Below, piece by piece: positions 1-8,321 of a stretch of 64,000 nt of DNA. This DNA comes from Bacteroidales bacterium. Lineage in GTDB: Bacteria; Bacteroidota; Bacteroidia; Bacteroidales; Prolixibacteraceae. The translations under genes were made by a program, and so were the position numbers. The DNA is taken from NCBI GenBank assembly GCA_012729335.1, contig JAAYDJ010000028.1, forward strand, positions 62,001 to 126,000. Direction: 5' to 3'. The number at the start of each line of letters is the position of its first letter. The stretch's first letter is position 1. The notes beneath the pieces are model-generated. The model did no database searches and was not told the origin of the DNA. It worked only from the letters and a program-made list of their open reading frames with translations.

Positions 1-119
1 CCCAGCCGGGTGATATTCCGTCTGAGCTCATCGACCTTGAAAAAGAGAAGCTTTTCCTGAGGCGTCCCCTCCAGTTTCTGATCCATGTTCCTGAGGATCT
101 CATCTGCCCTGTTGTCCAT
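1..119 (-). CDS. Hypothetical protein, N-terminal part only
   Basis: The first 39 codons of a minus-strand gene are visible, starting at an ATG and running off the left edge. The residues are charged and helix-prone (begins MDNRADEILRNMDQKLEG) with no recognisable motif and no signal peptide. A terminator lies between it and pnp, so it probably has its own transcript. I do not recognise a family; the rpoD gene that often follows pnp in Bacteroidota is not what this looks like. Confidence 0.5.
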   Translation of the reverse strand, partial: MDNRADEILRNMDQKLEGTPQEKLLFFKVDELRRNITRL

Positions 120-221
120 GACCTTATTCGTTTAACATTTTCGCCGGCGCAGCATGCCGGTGACAGAGTAAATTTACGAATTATATTCCGGCCGGTGGCA
201 AAATAGACTGCCCATTTACAT

Positions 222-260
222 ATTAAAAGGGGCTGCCCCGGCATTCCGGAACAGCCCCTT
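222..260 (-). terminator. Intrinsic terminator after rpsO-pnp
   Basis: A perfect 9-bp stem (AAGGGGCTG with CAGCCCCTT, 227-235 and 252-260) encloses a 16-nt loop. Read on the minus strand it is followed by TTTTAAT. It lies about 55 bp past the pnp stop codon and fits Rho-independent termination of the rpsO-pnp transcript. Confidence 0.8.
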
Positions 261-314
261 CAAAGCATCAGCCGCAGAACACCAGGATCTCACGGCCTTA
301 TGGTGACCCAGACT

Positions 315-2648
315 CTATGAATTTCTGGGTTTCCAGACGTTATCCCGGCGGTCGCCGCCACGGTTGTCACCGCCTCTGCGGTCACCACCACGGTGGTCAT
401 CCCGGCGGTCGCCGCCACGGTGATCATCCCGGCGGTCGCCACGGTGGTCGTCGCGCCGGCGGTCGTCATCCCTGCGGGGCGGGCGGCCTTCACGGGAATT
501 CTCCCTTTCCACATAACCTTCAGGCTTGGGCAGCAACACCCTGCGCGAAAGCTTCAGCTTTCCGGTCTTCTCATCGACACCGATCAGCTTCACTTCCACC
601 ATGTCGTTTTCCTTCATCACATCGGAAGCCGACTCGATCCGTTTCCAGTCGATCTCGGAAACATGGAGTAACCCCTCTTTCCCGGGCATGATCTCGATGA
701 ATGCCCCGAAAGAGACGATCGATTTCACCTTGCCGGTGTATATTTCTCCTACCTCGGGAAGGGCCACGATGGCCTTCACGCGGGCTTTGGCAGCGTTGAG
801 GATCTCCAGGTTGGGACCCGAAATTTCCACAATGCCATTGTTCTCATCTTCAGTGATGGAAATGTTGGCACCGGTATCGCTCTGGATACCCTGAATGATC
901 TTTCCACCGGGGCCAATCACGGCGCCGATCATATCTTTCGGGATGAGCATCACCTCAATGCGCGGAACGTTGGATTTGTATTCGGCACGGGGCTCGGGAA
1001 TCACCTCCAGGATCTTCCCAAGGATGTGCATCCTTCCTTCCTTAGCCTGCTCCAGGGCCTGCGACAGCACCTCATAGGAGAGTCCGTCCACCTTGATGTC
1101 CATCTGGGTAGCGGTAATTCCCTTTTCGGTACCCGTTACCTTAAAGTCCATATCACCGAGGTGGTCTTCATCACCAAGAATATCAGAAAGCACAGCGTAT
1201 TTGGCATTTCCCTTGTCGGTGATCAGTCCCATGGCGATGCCCGACACAGGGCGGACGATCTTCACGGCGGCATCCATCAGGGACATGGTTCCGGCACAAA
1301 CCGTGGCCATCGAAGAGGAGCCGTTTGACTCGAGGATGTCAGAAACGATCCGCACGACATAAGGCAGGTCGGCAGGGATCACCCTTTTGAGGGCGCGGAG
1401 GGCCAGGTTACCATGGCCGATTTCGCGGCGGCCAACGCCACGCGGCACCTTGGCTTCACCCGTCGAAAAGGAGGGGAAGTTGTAGTGCAGCATAAACCGC
1501 TCGAAACCCTGGACGGTCACGCCGTCGATCATTTTTTCGTCATCTTTGGTACCCAGCGTCGTGCTGGCCAGCGCCTGGGTCTCCCCGCGTGTGAAAAGCG
1601 CCGATCCGTGGGCCCCGGGAAGGTAGTCCACCTCACCCCAGATAGGCCTGATTTCACGGGTGCCACGGCCGTCAAGCCTGACCCCTTCATCGAGCACCAT
1701 GCGCCGCATGGCCTCTTTTTCCACATCGTGATAATACTTTTTGATCAGCTTCTCATGGAGAACCAGGTCGATGCCTTCGGCTCCCTCATTTTCGGCCTTG
1801 TATTTCCCGATGTATTCGTCGCGCAGCGTCTCAAAAGAGGACATCCGCTCCTGTTTGTTGGTAATCCGTCGCCTGACAATTTCATACACAGGGGCATACA
1901 GGTCGGCATGCACCCTGGCCCGCAGCGCTTCATCGTTGGTCTCGTGGCAATACTCCCGCTTGACCACGCCGCGCTCAGCCATCATCTCCAGCTGAACCTG
2001 GCAGTGCTTTTTGATCTCCTCATGGGCAAACTTAATCGCCTCGAGCATGTCGGCCTCACTCACCTCATTCATCTCCCCTTCGACCATCATGATGTTGTCG
2101 TAGCTGGCGCCCACCATGATGTCGATGTCGGCGTTCTTCAGCTGGGAGTAGGTGGGATTGATTTTCAGTTCGCCGTCGATACGGGCCACGCGGACCTCCG
2201 AAATGGGGGTCTCAAAGGGCACATCCGACACGGCAATCGCCGCAGAGGCCGCCAGTCCGGCCAGCGCATCGGGCATATTCTCACTTCCGGCAGAAATCAG
2301 GGTGATCATCACCACCGTTTCGGCATGGAAGTCGGCAGGGAAAAGGGGCCGCAGGGCACGGTCCACCAAACGGGAAACCAGCACCTCATCGTCGCTGGGG
2401 CGGCCTTCACGTTTCAGAAACCCCCCCGGGAAACGGCCCGAAGCTGAAAACTTCTCGCGGTAGTCCACCGAAAGGGGCATGAAATCCACATCTTCCTTGG
2501 CTTCACGGGCGGCCACCACCGTGGCCAGGAGCATGGTGTCTTCCATTCTCACCACAACGGCTCCGTCGGCCTGCTTCGCCAGCTTTCCGGTTTCAAGGGT
2601 TATGGTACGGCCATCGGCCAGTTCAATCGTCTTTGTCGTTATGTTCAT
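315..2648 (-). CDS. pnp: Polyribonucleotide nucleotidyltransferase (PNPase)
   Basis: PNPase degrades RNA 3' to 5' by phosphorolysis and is a core cytoplasmic RNA-decay enzyme. The 777-residue protein shows the full family order: two RNase PH domains separated by the helical linker, a KH domain with the GxxG loop ([15 protein letters not shown], about residue 570), and an S1 domain ([20 protein letters not shown], about residue 640). It directly follows rpsO, the same order as in E. coli, and shares its promoter. The odd part is the last 70 residues or so, built from degenerate RRDDHRGGD repeats, making a basic and acidic disordered tail not present in the E. coli enzyme. Such RGG-like tails may bind RNA or partners; that is inference. 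Confidence 0.97.
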   Translation of the reverse strand: MNITTKTIELADGRTITLETGKLAKQADGAVVVRMEDTMLLATVVAAREAKEDVDFMPLSVDYREKFSASGRFPGGFLKREGRPSDDEVLVSRLVDRALRPLFPADFHAETVVMITLISAGSENMPDALAGLAASAAIAVSDVPFETPISEVRVARIDGELKINPTYSQLKNADIDIMVGASYDNIMMVEGEMNEVSEADMLEAIKFAHEEIKKHCQVQLEMMAERGVVKREYCHETNDEALRARVHADLYAPVYEIVRRRITNKQERMSSFETLRDEYIGKYKAENEGAEGIDLVLHEKLIKKYYHDVEKEAMRRMVLDEGVRLDGRGTREIRPIWGEVDYLPGAHGSALFTRGETQALASTTLGTKDDEKMIDGVTVQGFERFMLHYNFPSFSTGEAKVPRGVGRREIGHGNLALRALKRVIPADLPYVVRIVSDILESNGSSSMATVCAGTMSLMDAAVKIVRPVSGIAMGLITDKGNAKYAVLSDILGDEDHLGDMDFKVTGTEKGITATQMDIKVDGLSYEVLSQALEQAKEGRMHILGKILEVIPEPRAEYKSNVPRIEVMLIPKDMIGAVIGPGGKIIQGIQSDTGANISITEDENNGIVEISGPNLEILNAAKARVKAIVALPEVGEIYTGKVKSIVSFGAFIEIMPGKEGLLHVSEIDWKRIESASDVMKENDMVEVKLIGVDEKTGKLKLSRRVLLPKPEGYVERENSREGRPPRRDDDRRRDDHRGDRRDDHRGGDRRDDHRGGDRRGGDNRGGDRRDNVWKPRNS
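337..480 (-). repeat. Degenerate 27-bp tandem repeat in the 3' end of pnp
   Basis: Consecutive 9-residue units of the type RRDDHRGGD are encoded by imperfect 27-bp direct repeats, about four to five units, ending just before the terminal NVWKPRNS. The repeat is in frame, so copy-number change would lengthen or shorten only the disordered tail. Confidence 0.75.
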
Positions 2649-2654
2649 AATCGC

Positions 2655-2924
2655 TTACTTACGGAGATTGAGGTCAGCAATGATCGAACGGTAACGGCTG
2701 ATGTCCTTGCGTTTGAGGTAATCGAGAAGGTTACGGCGTTTCCCGACAAGCCGGATCAGCGAGCGGCGCGTGCTGTGGTCTTTCTTGTTGGCTTTCAGAT
2801 GCTCCGTCAGGTGGTTGATCCGGTAGGTGAACAAAGCAACCTGCCCTTCGGCACTGCCCGTGTCCTGCTCATTTTTGCCATGCTGGCCAAAAATCTCTTT
2901 CTTTTTGTCTGTTGTTAAATACAT
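2655..2924 (-). CDS. rpsO: 30S ribosomal protein S15
   Basis: S15 is a primary 16S rRNA-binding protein of the small-subunit platform. The 89-residue length is exactly that of the family, and the core (GSAEGQVALFTYRINHLTEH, then KKDHSTRRSLIRLVGKRRNL and LDYLKRKDISRYRSII) matches S15 throughout. It is the first gene of a two-gene unit with pnp, with 6 bp between them. Upstream are a well-formed promoter and an mRNA-leader hairpin; S15 is known to repress its own translation by binding its leader in several phyla, so autogenous control is plausible here. Confidence 0.98.
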   Translation of the reverse strand: MYLTTDKKKEIFGQHGKNEQDTGSAEGQVALFTYRINHLTEHLKANKKDHSTRRSLIRLVGKRRNLLDYLKRKDISRYRSIIADLNLRK

Positions 2925-2954
2925 GTAACTTAATTTTTAAAAAATGATACAATG

Positions 2955-2993
2955 TTTAAGCCGCAGCATCGCTCTCAATAACAACGGCTTAAA
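2955..2993 (-). promoter_or_regulatory. Leader hairpin before rpsO, candidate S15 autoregulatory element
   Basis: In the transcript the leader folds into a perfect 9-bp stem (UUUAAGCCG with CGGCUUAAA) closing a 21-nt apical region, which itself can form a small AGC/GCU hairpin. It sits about 30 nt before the rpsO start codon and within about 50 nt of the predicted transcription start. The position and G-C/U-rich stem suit an S15-binding leader, but no alignment to known S15 leaders was possible. Confidence 0.5.
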
Positions 2994-3010
2994 ATTATTT
3001 TTTCGCGGCA

Positions 3011-3040
3011 CAAAAGTACTAAAAATGTTGACACCTGCAA
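3011..3040 (-). promoter_or_regulatory. Promoter of rpsO-pnp
   Basis: On the minus strand a TTG -33 element is followed by 19 nt and then TACTTTTG, an exact match to the Bacteroidota -7 consensus TAnnTTTG. Initiation would fall near 3004, giving a leader of about 80 nt that contains the hairpin. This is the best promoter match I found in the window. Confidence 0.75.
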
Positions 3041-3137
3041 CATTTCCGGAAATATCCATGCATCAACGGGTTTATTCGGTTCCCGGCCATGTCCCCGATT
3101 TTTCAGAAATCCCTTTTCGATTATAACTCCATGGTAT

Positions 3138-4487
3138 TCAATCTATAGCCTCGCAGATCATCTTCATCATTCCTTTGATGTCGAATGATCCGTGGGGAGA
3201 ATAGCCATTGCGGACCACCACCAGCTGTTTTGAGGGAACGATGAAGATGAACTGTCCGTCGTGGCCGTTACAGCTGAACATATCCTCCGGAACGCCGGGG
3301 GTGTACCCTGAGCGGTTGAGCCAGAAGAAGGCCCCGTACTGGCCATCGGAGCCGTTTGCAGGGGTGGTGGTATACCCGACCCATCCCTCAGGAAGGATTT
3401 GCTGGCCCAGCCACTTGCCGTCGTGCAGGTAGAGGAGGCCGAAGCGGGCATAATCGCGTTGGGTAGCGTAGAGGTAACTGGAGCCCACCAGTGTGCCCGA
3501 GGCGTCGGGTTCCCAGATGGCGCTGCGCATGCCCAGGGGGTTGAAAAGCGCCTTCCGGGGATAAGCCAGATATTCCTCATCACTGCTGTAAAGCGAGCGG
3601 AGATAATCACAGACGATATTGGTGGTTCCGGAGGAGTACACCCAAACCGAGTCGGGCCTGACCGCCGGTTTCTTGCTGGCGGCAAAGTCGCCCATATCCC
3701 CTTCCTTGTGGAGCATCACGGTAACGTCGGAGAGGTTGCCATAATCCTCGTTCCACTCCAGACCGCTGTTCATACGCAGCAGGTTGCTCAGGGTGATCTC
3801 CCTACGGGCGTCGCCGGCCCACTCGGGGCGTGGTACCGGAGCGTATATGTCGACCCTTCCCTCTTTTACCAGCAAGCCGGTAATGGCATTGGTAAAACTC
3901 TTGGCCATGGACCAGCTCAGAAAAGGGGTTTCCCGGGTGAAGTCGCTCCTGAACCGCTCGGCCACAATCTGGTCTTTGTATACCACGGTGAGCCCGAAGG
4001 TACCCTTCCAGCCCGTGGTATCGGCAAATGCCTGATCCATAACGGCTTGCAGCTTCTCCATATCGATCCCGGGAGGAACCGTGTCAGCCACCAGGTCACC
4101 AGCAGGCCAGGCCAGCGTGTCAGGATTCACTTCCGGAAGGGAAACCGCAGGATAATCCATGGCCAGCACCTCCTCCTGGCCGAAATCACGCACCAGGGTA
4201 CACCCCAGCCCCTCATTATACACCGCCTTTGACTTCCAGAAAAGAAAACGGCTCACCACCTCTCCCTTTTCCCGGTCCACCTTGTTCCTGTTGAATTTGA
4301 TAAAGGAAAAGTTCAGGTCTTCCTGTTCCAGGCTTTCCTGGCTGCGACCAGAGACAAACACCCCCGAGGAGAGATTCTTGGCCGCGTAACCGGTAATGAT
4401 GGGCGCCAGCATACTGAGGTAAACCATCCCTCCTGTCAGGGCCACCAGAATGAGGATCAATGCAATCCGGAGAACTTTCTTCATCAT
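3138..4487 (-). CDS. Membrane-anchored serine hydrolase, beta-lactamase / NylB-like fold
   Basis: The 449-residue protein starts with a transmembrane segment (residues 4-27), then a linker of about 120 residues, then a penicillin-binding-protein-like domain. The catalytic SxxK is SMAK (Ser193, Lys196), followed by a YSSGTTN motif supplying the conserved Tyr and an HDG triad late in the chain in place of KTG. These replacements resemble the 6-aminohexanoate-dimer hydrolase / EstB-type members of the beta-lactamase superfamily rather than resistance enzymes. The active site probably faces the periplasm. The substrate cannot be told from sequence; an esterase or amidase role is as likely as peptidoglycan hydrolysis. 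It is a single gene, divergent from the DUF2851 gene. Confidence 0.85.
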   Translation of the reverse strand: MMKKVLRIALILILVALTGGMVYLSMLAPIITGYAAKNLSSGVFVSGRSQESLEQEDLNFSFIKFNRNKVDREKGEVVSRFLFWKSKAVYNEGLGCTLVRDFGQEEVLAMDYPAVSLPEVNPDTLAWPAGDLVADTVPPGIDMEKLQAVMDQAFADTTGWKGTFGLTVVYKDQIVAERFRSDFTRETPFLSWSMAKSFTNAITGLLVKEGRVDIYAPVPRPEWAGDARREITLSNLLRMNSGLEWNEDYGNLSDVTVMLHKEGDMGDFAASKKPAVRPDSVWVYSSGTTNIVCDYLRSLYSSDEEYLAYPRKALFNPLGMRSAIWEPDASGTLVGSSYLYATQRDYARFGLLYLHDGKWLGQQILPEGWVGYTTTPANGSDGQYGAFFWLNRSGYTPGVPEDMFSCNGHDGQFIFIVPSKQLVVVRNGYSPHGSFDIKGMMKMICEAID

Positions 4488-4502
4488 CTTATTTTTTTAA
4501 AG

Positions 4503-4510
4503 CAAATTTA
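4503..4510 (-). promoter_or_regulatory. -7 promoter element of the serine hydrolase gene
   Basis: TAAATTTG on the minus strand matches TAnnTTTG exactly. It lies 16 bp from the start codon, so the leader would be very short. The -33 TTG is not clear (a TTA is present 22 nt upstream), which lowers confidence. Confidence 0.4.
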
Positions 4511-4588
4511 TGGATATTTCCCGGTTGTTCCATAACTTTAATAGTGATTTACAAACCATTATTCTCTTAACCTTAAACACATAGCCCC

Positions 4589-5860
4589 ATGAAGGAAGAG
4601 TTTCTTCAATTGGTATGGGAGCAGCGGTGGTACGATGCTGCCGGAATGGTCACCGTTTCCGGGGAGAACGTGGAGGTGATCGCCCCGGGGAGTTGCAACC
4701 GCGACGCCGGTCCCGATTTTTTCAACGCGAAGGTAAAAATCGGAGCGACCCTGTGGGCCGGGAATATTGAAATCCACCGGAACTCCTCCGACTGGTACCG
4801 CCACCGGCACCAGGAAGATCCCGTTTACGAAAACACCATCCTCCATGTGGTGCACCACTACGACCGGCCTGTTTTCCGTCGCAACGGGGAACTGCTCCCC
4901 ACGCTGCAGCTCACCTGGCCTTCACGCCTGGAAGATAACTACCGGAAACTCCTCTCAGGGGGGAGCCTGGTTCCCTGCCGCGACAGCCTTCAGCTGGTGG
5001 ACCCCCTGTTGCTGAAAATCGGCTTTAACCGGCTGATGATCGAACGGCTGGAGGAGAAAACCGGGGAAATTAATGACCGGCTGTCGACCAACAACCACGA
5101 CTGGGAGGAGACTTTTTACCAGTTTCTGGCCCGCAATTTCGGATTTCGCACCAACGCCCTCCCCTTTGAATTGCTGGCACGGTCGCTGCCGCGGGGCATC
5201 CCCGCCCGCCACCGCGATAACCTGCACCAGTTGGAAGCCCTTTTCTTCGGGCAATCGGGGCTCCTCCACGAAGAACTCCTGGGCGATGACCATTTCCTGG
5301 CACTCCGCGAAGAGTATGATTTTCTGGCCTGCAAATACCAGCTCCGGCCCATGGCCGGCCACCTCTGGAAATTCCTCCGCCTCAGACCCGTCAATTTCCC
5401 CACGATCCGCATTGCCCAATTCGCGGCCCTCTTCCACCGCTCCGACGCCCTCTTCCTGCAAATTCTAGAAAATCCCTCCCTGCCGGCCATCCGCCGGCTA
5501 CTGGAGGTCACCGCCTCCCCCTATTGGGACACCCACTTCAAGTTCAACCTCCCCTCACGGCCCCAACCCAAACACCTGGGCGAAGAAGCCTTCCACAACC
5601 TCGTGATCAATACCCTGGTTCCCTGCCTGTTTGTTTACGGGGAACAGAACGGGGCACCCCACCTCAAGGAGAGGGCGCTCGAATGGCTGGAAATGCTCCC
5701 CGCCGAGGAAAACTCGGTGGTTCAAAGCTGGGCCGGAGTCGGAGTCTCCGCGGTCACCGCATTCGAAAGCCAGGCCCTCCTCCAGCTTAAAAACCGATAT
5801 TGCGACCGCAAACGGTGCCTCCGCTGCCACATCGGGGTCAGACTGATTACCCTCCTCTGA
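4589..5860 (+). CDS. DUF2851 family protein
   Basis: The 423-residue soluble protein begins MKEEFLQLVWEQRWYD and carries the family-typical stretch APGSCNRDAGPDFFNAKVKI near residue 40, followed by NIEIHRNSSDWYRHRH and a conserved HVVHHYDRPV. A Cys cluster (CDRKRCLRCHIG) ends the protein. DUF2851 proteins are frequent in Bacteroidota and have no known function. The conserved Asp, His and Glu residues near the N-terminus suggest a nuclease-like or metal-binding site, but that is inference. No signal peptide or membrane segment is seen, and it is transcribed alone, divergently from the serine hydrolase gene. Confidence 0.85.
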   Translation: MKEEFLQLVWEQRWYDAAGMVTVSGENVEVIAPGSCNRDAGPDFFNAKVKIGATLWAGNIEIHRNSSDWYRHRHQEDPVYENTILHVVHHYDRPVFRRNGELLPTLQLTWPSRLEDNYRKLLSGGSLVPCRDSLQLVDPLLLKIGFNRLMIERLEEKTGEINDRLSTNNHDWEETFYQFLARNFGFRTNALPFELLARSLPRGIPARHRDNLHQLEALFFGQSGLLHEELLGDDHFLALREEYDFLACKYQLRPMAGHLWKFLRLRPVNFPTIRIAQFAALFHRSDALFLQILENPSLPAIRRLLEVTASPYWDTHFKFNLPSRPQPKHLGEEAFHNLVINTLVPCLFVYGEQNGAPHLKERALEWLEMLPAEENSVVQSWAGVGVSAVTAFESQALLQLKNRYCDRKRCLRCHIGVRLITLL

Positions 5861-5938
5861 CACCTCCTGCCTATTACCCGTCCCTCACTTCTTGATGAGT
5901 CATCCCGTACCGCCGGCAACCCTGCACCATTTTAATTG

Positions 5939-6075
5939 TATAGTTGTCTGTTAATGGCTTGTATTTCAACTGTATATTTTGACAGTGCCCGCAAAAGGGC
6001 TTCATGCCCTAGGAAGTGACATGGAATAAATATTCTTGTCCTTATGGGGTCGATGCACCAGACGACTCTCACCAG
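5939..6075 (+). repeat. Dispersed intergenic element, copy A
   Basis: The left 38 bp (starting TATAGTTGTCTGTTAATG) and right 72 bp or so (through CCTTATGGGGTCGATGCACC) match copy B near 42.5 kb at roughly 80 percent, counted by eye. The middle 22 or 23 bp differ completely in sequence, but both copies form a hairpin there or beside it (here GCCC/GGGC, 5987-5990 with 5997-6000). A second small stem GTCG/CGAC (6049-6052, 6063-6066) is identical in both copies. It has no terminal inverted repeats, no visible target duplication and no meaningful open frame. Confidence 0.75.
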
Positions 6076-6144
6076 ATATATCCCCCACCAGATCATGAAA
6101 GTATGCTAAACGAGGTCTGCTTTTTTCTGCTAAACAACATAAAA

Positions 6145-6172
6145 TTGTAAAGAGAATTTTTTCGTAATTTTC
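6145..6172 (+). promoter_or_regulatory. Possible promoter of the beta-helix surface cassette
   Basis: TTG is followed by 17 nt and then TAATTTTC, one mismatch from TAnnTTTG. It would start transcription near 6179, about 50 nt before the first gene of the three-gene cassette. Confidence 0.4.
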
Positions 6173-6227
6173 GGGAATGGCGCACCACAATCCCGACCAA
6201 TAAAACTTCAGAAATAATAACAGACCT

Positions 6228-7262
6228 ATGAAAAGCGTATTATCCCTTCTCATTCTGGTTACCCTGACGGCTGCCACTTCAGTAGCCCAGAAAACCATTG
6301 CCGTGCAACGCAACGGTGAAGCGGTGTTTTATACCGAATGGGCCCAGGCATGGAGCAACACCCAGGCCGGGGACACGATTTACCTCCCCGGAGGGACTTT
6401 CAACGTCGGCGACCTCGACATCGACAAGCCGGTCATCATCATTGGTGTAGGCCACGATACGGCATCCATCCACGACCGGCTCTACTCCAATCTCAACGGC
6501 AACCTCCGACTGATTGAAGGAGCCGACGGCACCCATCTCCATGGATTTGCCGTCAACAACCTCTATATCGGCACATCAGCCACCAATGACAATGTGGCTG
6601 ATCTCCACATCTCCCGATGCCGGATCAAGGGAACATTGAGATTGGGTAACACCAACCCCTCCCCGGCACAACAGATTCATATCGATGAATCGGTTCTGAA
6701 TACCATCAACGGCCAGAATGCCCGGCATGTCTTTTTTACCAAATGCATCATTACCAGTCAGGCGACCAACTTCAATCAGAACGTGACCTTCATCAACAAC
6801 ATTTTTAGTTACAATTATTACTACTTATTTCAGGTCTCCAACACCCTCTTCAGGAACAATATCTTCAGGTTTACAGGTTACCCCGCCCAGCCATGGGATG
6901 CGATTCCCAGCCAGAACAACCTCTTTGAATACAACATTTTCGTGGCCAACCTGGGCATCGATCCCCAGACCGACCTGAATGTCTGGCAAAACAATTTTTT
7001 CAACCAATCTCTGGAATCCATTTTCGTCCATTATATCGATGACGGATTCAACAGCCAGAATGACTACCACCTGAAAACCACCTCAGTGGGCATAGGGGCC
7101 GGAAGTGACGGCTTTGACATCGGCATTTATGGCACAGCGGTGCCCTACAAAGAGGGAGCGGTGCCCTTCACCCCACGTATCGTGGAGGAGACTTTCTCCA
7201 AACAAACCGACAGCGAAGGCAAGATCAACATCCATGTAAAGGTGGAGGCCCAGGAACGCTGA
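6228..7262 (+). CDS. Secreted right-handed beta-helix protein, paralog 1
   Basis: The protein of 344 residues has a signal peptide (residues 1-20, ending SVA-QK) and then rungs rich in Asn and hydrophobic residues (for example NNIFSYNYYYLFQVSNTLF and NNIFRFTG) typical of a parallel beta-helix. The opening GDTIYLPGGTFNVGDLDIDK is the usual first turn of pectate-lyase-like folds. It ends without a T9SS sorting domain. The next gene encodes a close paralog, sharing the closing segment GIYGTxxPYKEGAVPF, and the third gene of the cassette encodes a T9SS-targeted protein, so the three may act together at the surface. Carbohydrate binding or hydrolysis is possible, but no catalytic motif is clear. 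Confidence 0.75.
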   Translation: MKSVLSLLILVTLTAATSVAQKTIAVQRNGEAVFYTEWAQAWSNTQAGDTIYLPGGTFNVGDLDIDKPVIIIGVGHDTASIHDRLYSNLNGNLRLIEGADGTHLHGFAVNNLYIGTSATNDNVADLHISRCRIKGTLRLGNTNPSPAQQIHIDESVLNTINGQNARHVFFTKCIITSQATNFNQNVTFINNIFSYNYYYLFQVSNTLFRNNIFRFTGYPAQPWDAIPSQNNLFEYNIFVANLGIDPQTDLNVWQNNFFNQSLESIFVHYIDDGFNSQNDYHLKTTSVGIGAGSDGFDIGIYGTAVPYKEGAVPFTPRIVEETFSKQTDSEGKINIHVKVEAQER

Positions 7263-7297
7263 TTCAGATAAATTAACGCTTGAACTTAAATTTTTAA

Positions 7298-8311
7298 ATG
7301 ATGAGAACATTAACCAAAACCTTGTGGATTTCACTTTTCATTCTCTCCACCCTCAGTGCCGCCGGTCAATTGAGGTTTATCGTCCAAAACGGTGCACGTT
7401 CGGAGCTCTATGGCACCTTCAATGGGGCCTTTTCAGCCCTGCAACAGGGAGACACCCTCTATCTTCCGGGTGGCAGTTTCAACATCGGGGAAGTTGTCCT
7501 GAGTAAAAAAATCACCATGATCGGCACCGGCCACTATCCGGCTTATACACAGGCCTCAGGGCGTACCGAAATGACCGGAGGCATCAGCCTGACCGAAGGC
7601 GCCGACTCCTCCCTCCTGCAAGGATTCTTTCTCACCGGGGAAATCAGACTGGGAACCTCTCCCCTCTCTTCCCATGTCACCAATGTGGTCATCAGCCGCA
7701 TTAACTGTCAAAACATCAAACTGGGATACAACTCCGACCTTTCATTGGCAGAACAGATTTACATCTCGGAGTGTGTCGTCAGGGGAACCATCTACGGGAA
7801 CAGGGCCCAGAATGTGCTTATCCAGGGGAACATTGTCTATGATATTGAAAATTTCAACAACAATACACTGATCTCCAACAATATCCTTCTCATTCCCAAC
7901 GGGTATACTTTTGACAATATTCATTCCTGTATCATCCAGAACAATGTATTTGTTCAAACTGGCCCATATCTGTTCTATGAGTGCTCTGCCAATACAATCC
8001 GCAACAATCTGTTTGTGAATACCTATTCCGCAGGAACAGATAACATTGATCAACAGCCGCTGGCTTCCATCTTCATGAATTATCCGGGAGGAGCATTCAA
8101 TTATGAACAGGACTTCCACCTCCAGGAGAGTTCTCCGGGCAAGAATGCCGGAACCGACGGAACCGATATCGGGATTTACGGGACGGACACCCCATACAAG
8201 GAGGGAGCTGTGCCGTTCAATCCTCATGTCTCCTCTGAAAACATCGCCACCAAGACCAACACTGAAGGGAAACTCAATGTAAAAGTCACGGTTGAAGCAC
8301 AAAACAGGTAA
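7298..8311 (+). CDS. Secreted right-handed beta-helix protein, paralog 2
   Basis: This 337-residue paralog of the preceding gene has the same layout: a signal peptide (about residues 1-22, ending SAAG-QL), the GDTLYLPGGSFNIGEVVLSK opening turn, Asn-rich beta-helix rungs (NNTLISNNILLIPNG, NNVFVQTG, NNLFVNTY), and the shared closing segment GIYGTDTPYKEGAVPFNP followed by a tail rich in Lys, Val and Thr. It is 35 bp after paralog 1 and 10 bp before the next start codon, so the three genes form one unit. Tandem duplication followed by divergence is the simplest origin. The function is not known. Confidence 0.75.
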   Translation: MMRTLTKTLWISLFILSTLSAAGQLRFIVQNGARSELYGTFNGAFSALQQGDTLYLPGGSFNIGEVVLSKKITMIGTGHYPAYTQASGRTEMTGGISLTEGADSSLLQGFFLTGEIRLGTSPLSSHVTNVVISRINCQNIKLGYNSDLSLAEQIYISECVVRGTIYGNRAQNVLIQGNIVYDIENFNNNTLISNNILLIPNGYTFDNIHSCIIQNNVFVQTGPYLFYECSANTIRNNLFVNTYSAGTDNIDQQPLASIFMNYPGGAFNYEQDFHLQESSPGKNAGTDGTDIGIYGTDTPYKEGAVPFNPHVSSENIATKTNTEGKLNVKVTVEAQNR

Positions 8312-8321
8312 TACCAAACCC

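Larger units (their letters stand above)
5861..6227. other. Intergenic region with one dispersed element and a promoter
   Basis: This 367-bp gap holds no convincing gene. It contains the first copy of a dispersed element of about 135 bp (5939-6075) and a possible promoter for the beta-helix gene (6145-6172). The rest is unremarkable. Confidence 0.7.

Noticed and set aside
1413-2447. A 344-codon open frame on the plus strand opposite pnp
   Set aside because: It lies wholly inside the conserved pnp gene and has no recognisable domain; long antisense frames are expected in GC-rich DNA.
6002-6313. A 103-codon minus-strand frame across the dispersed element and the next gene start
   Set aside because: It overlaps the signal peptide of a well-supported gene and its end is just a translation of the element.
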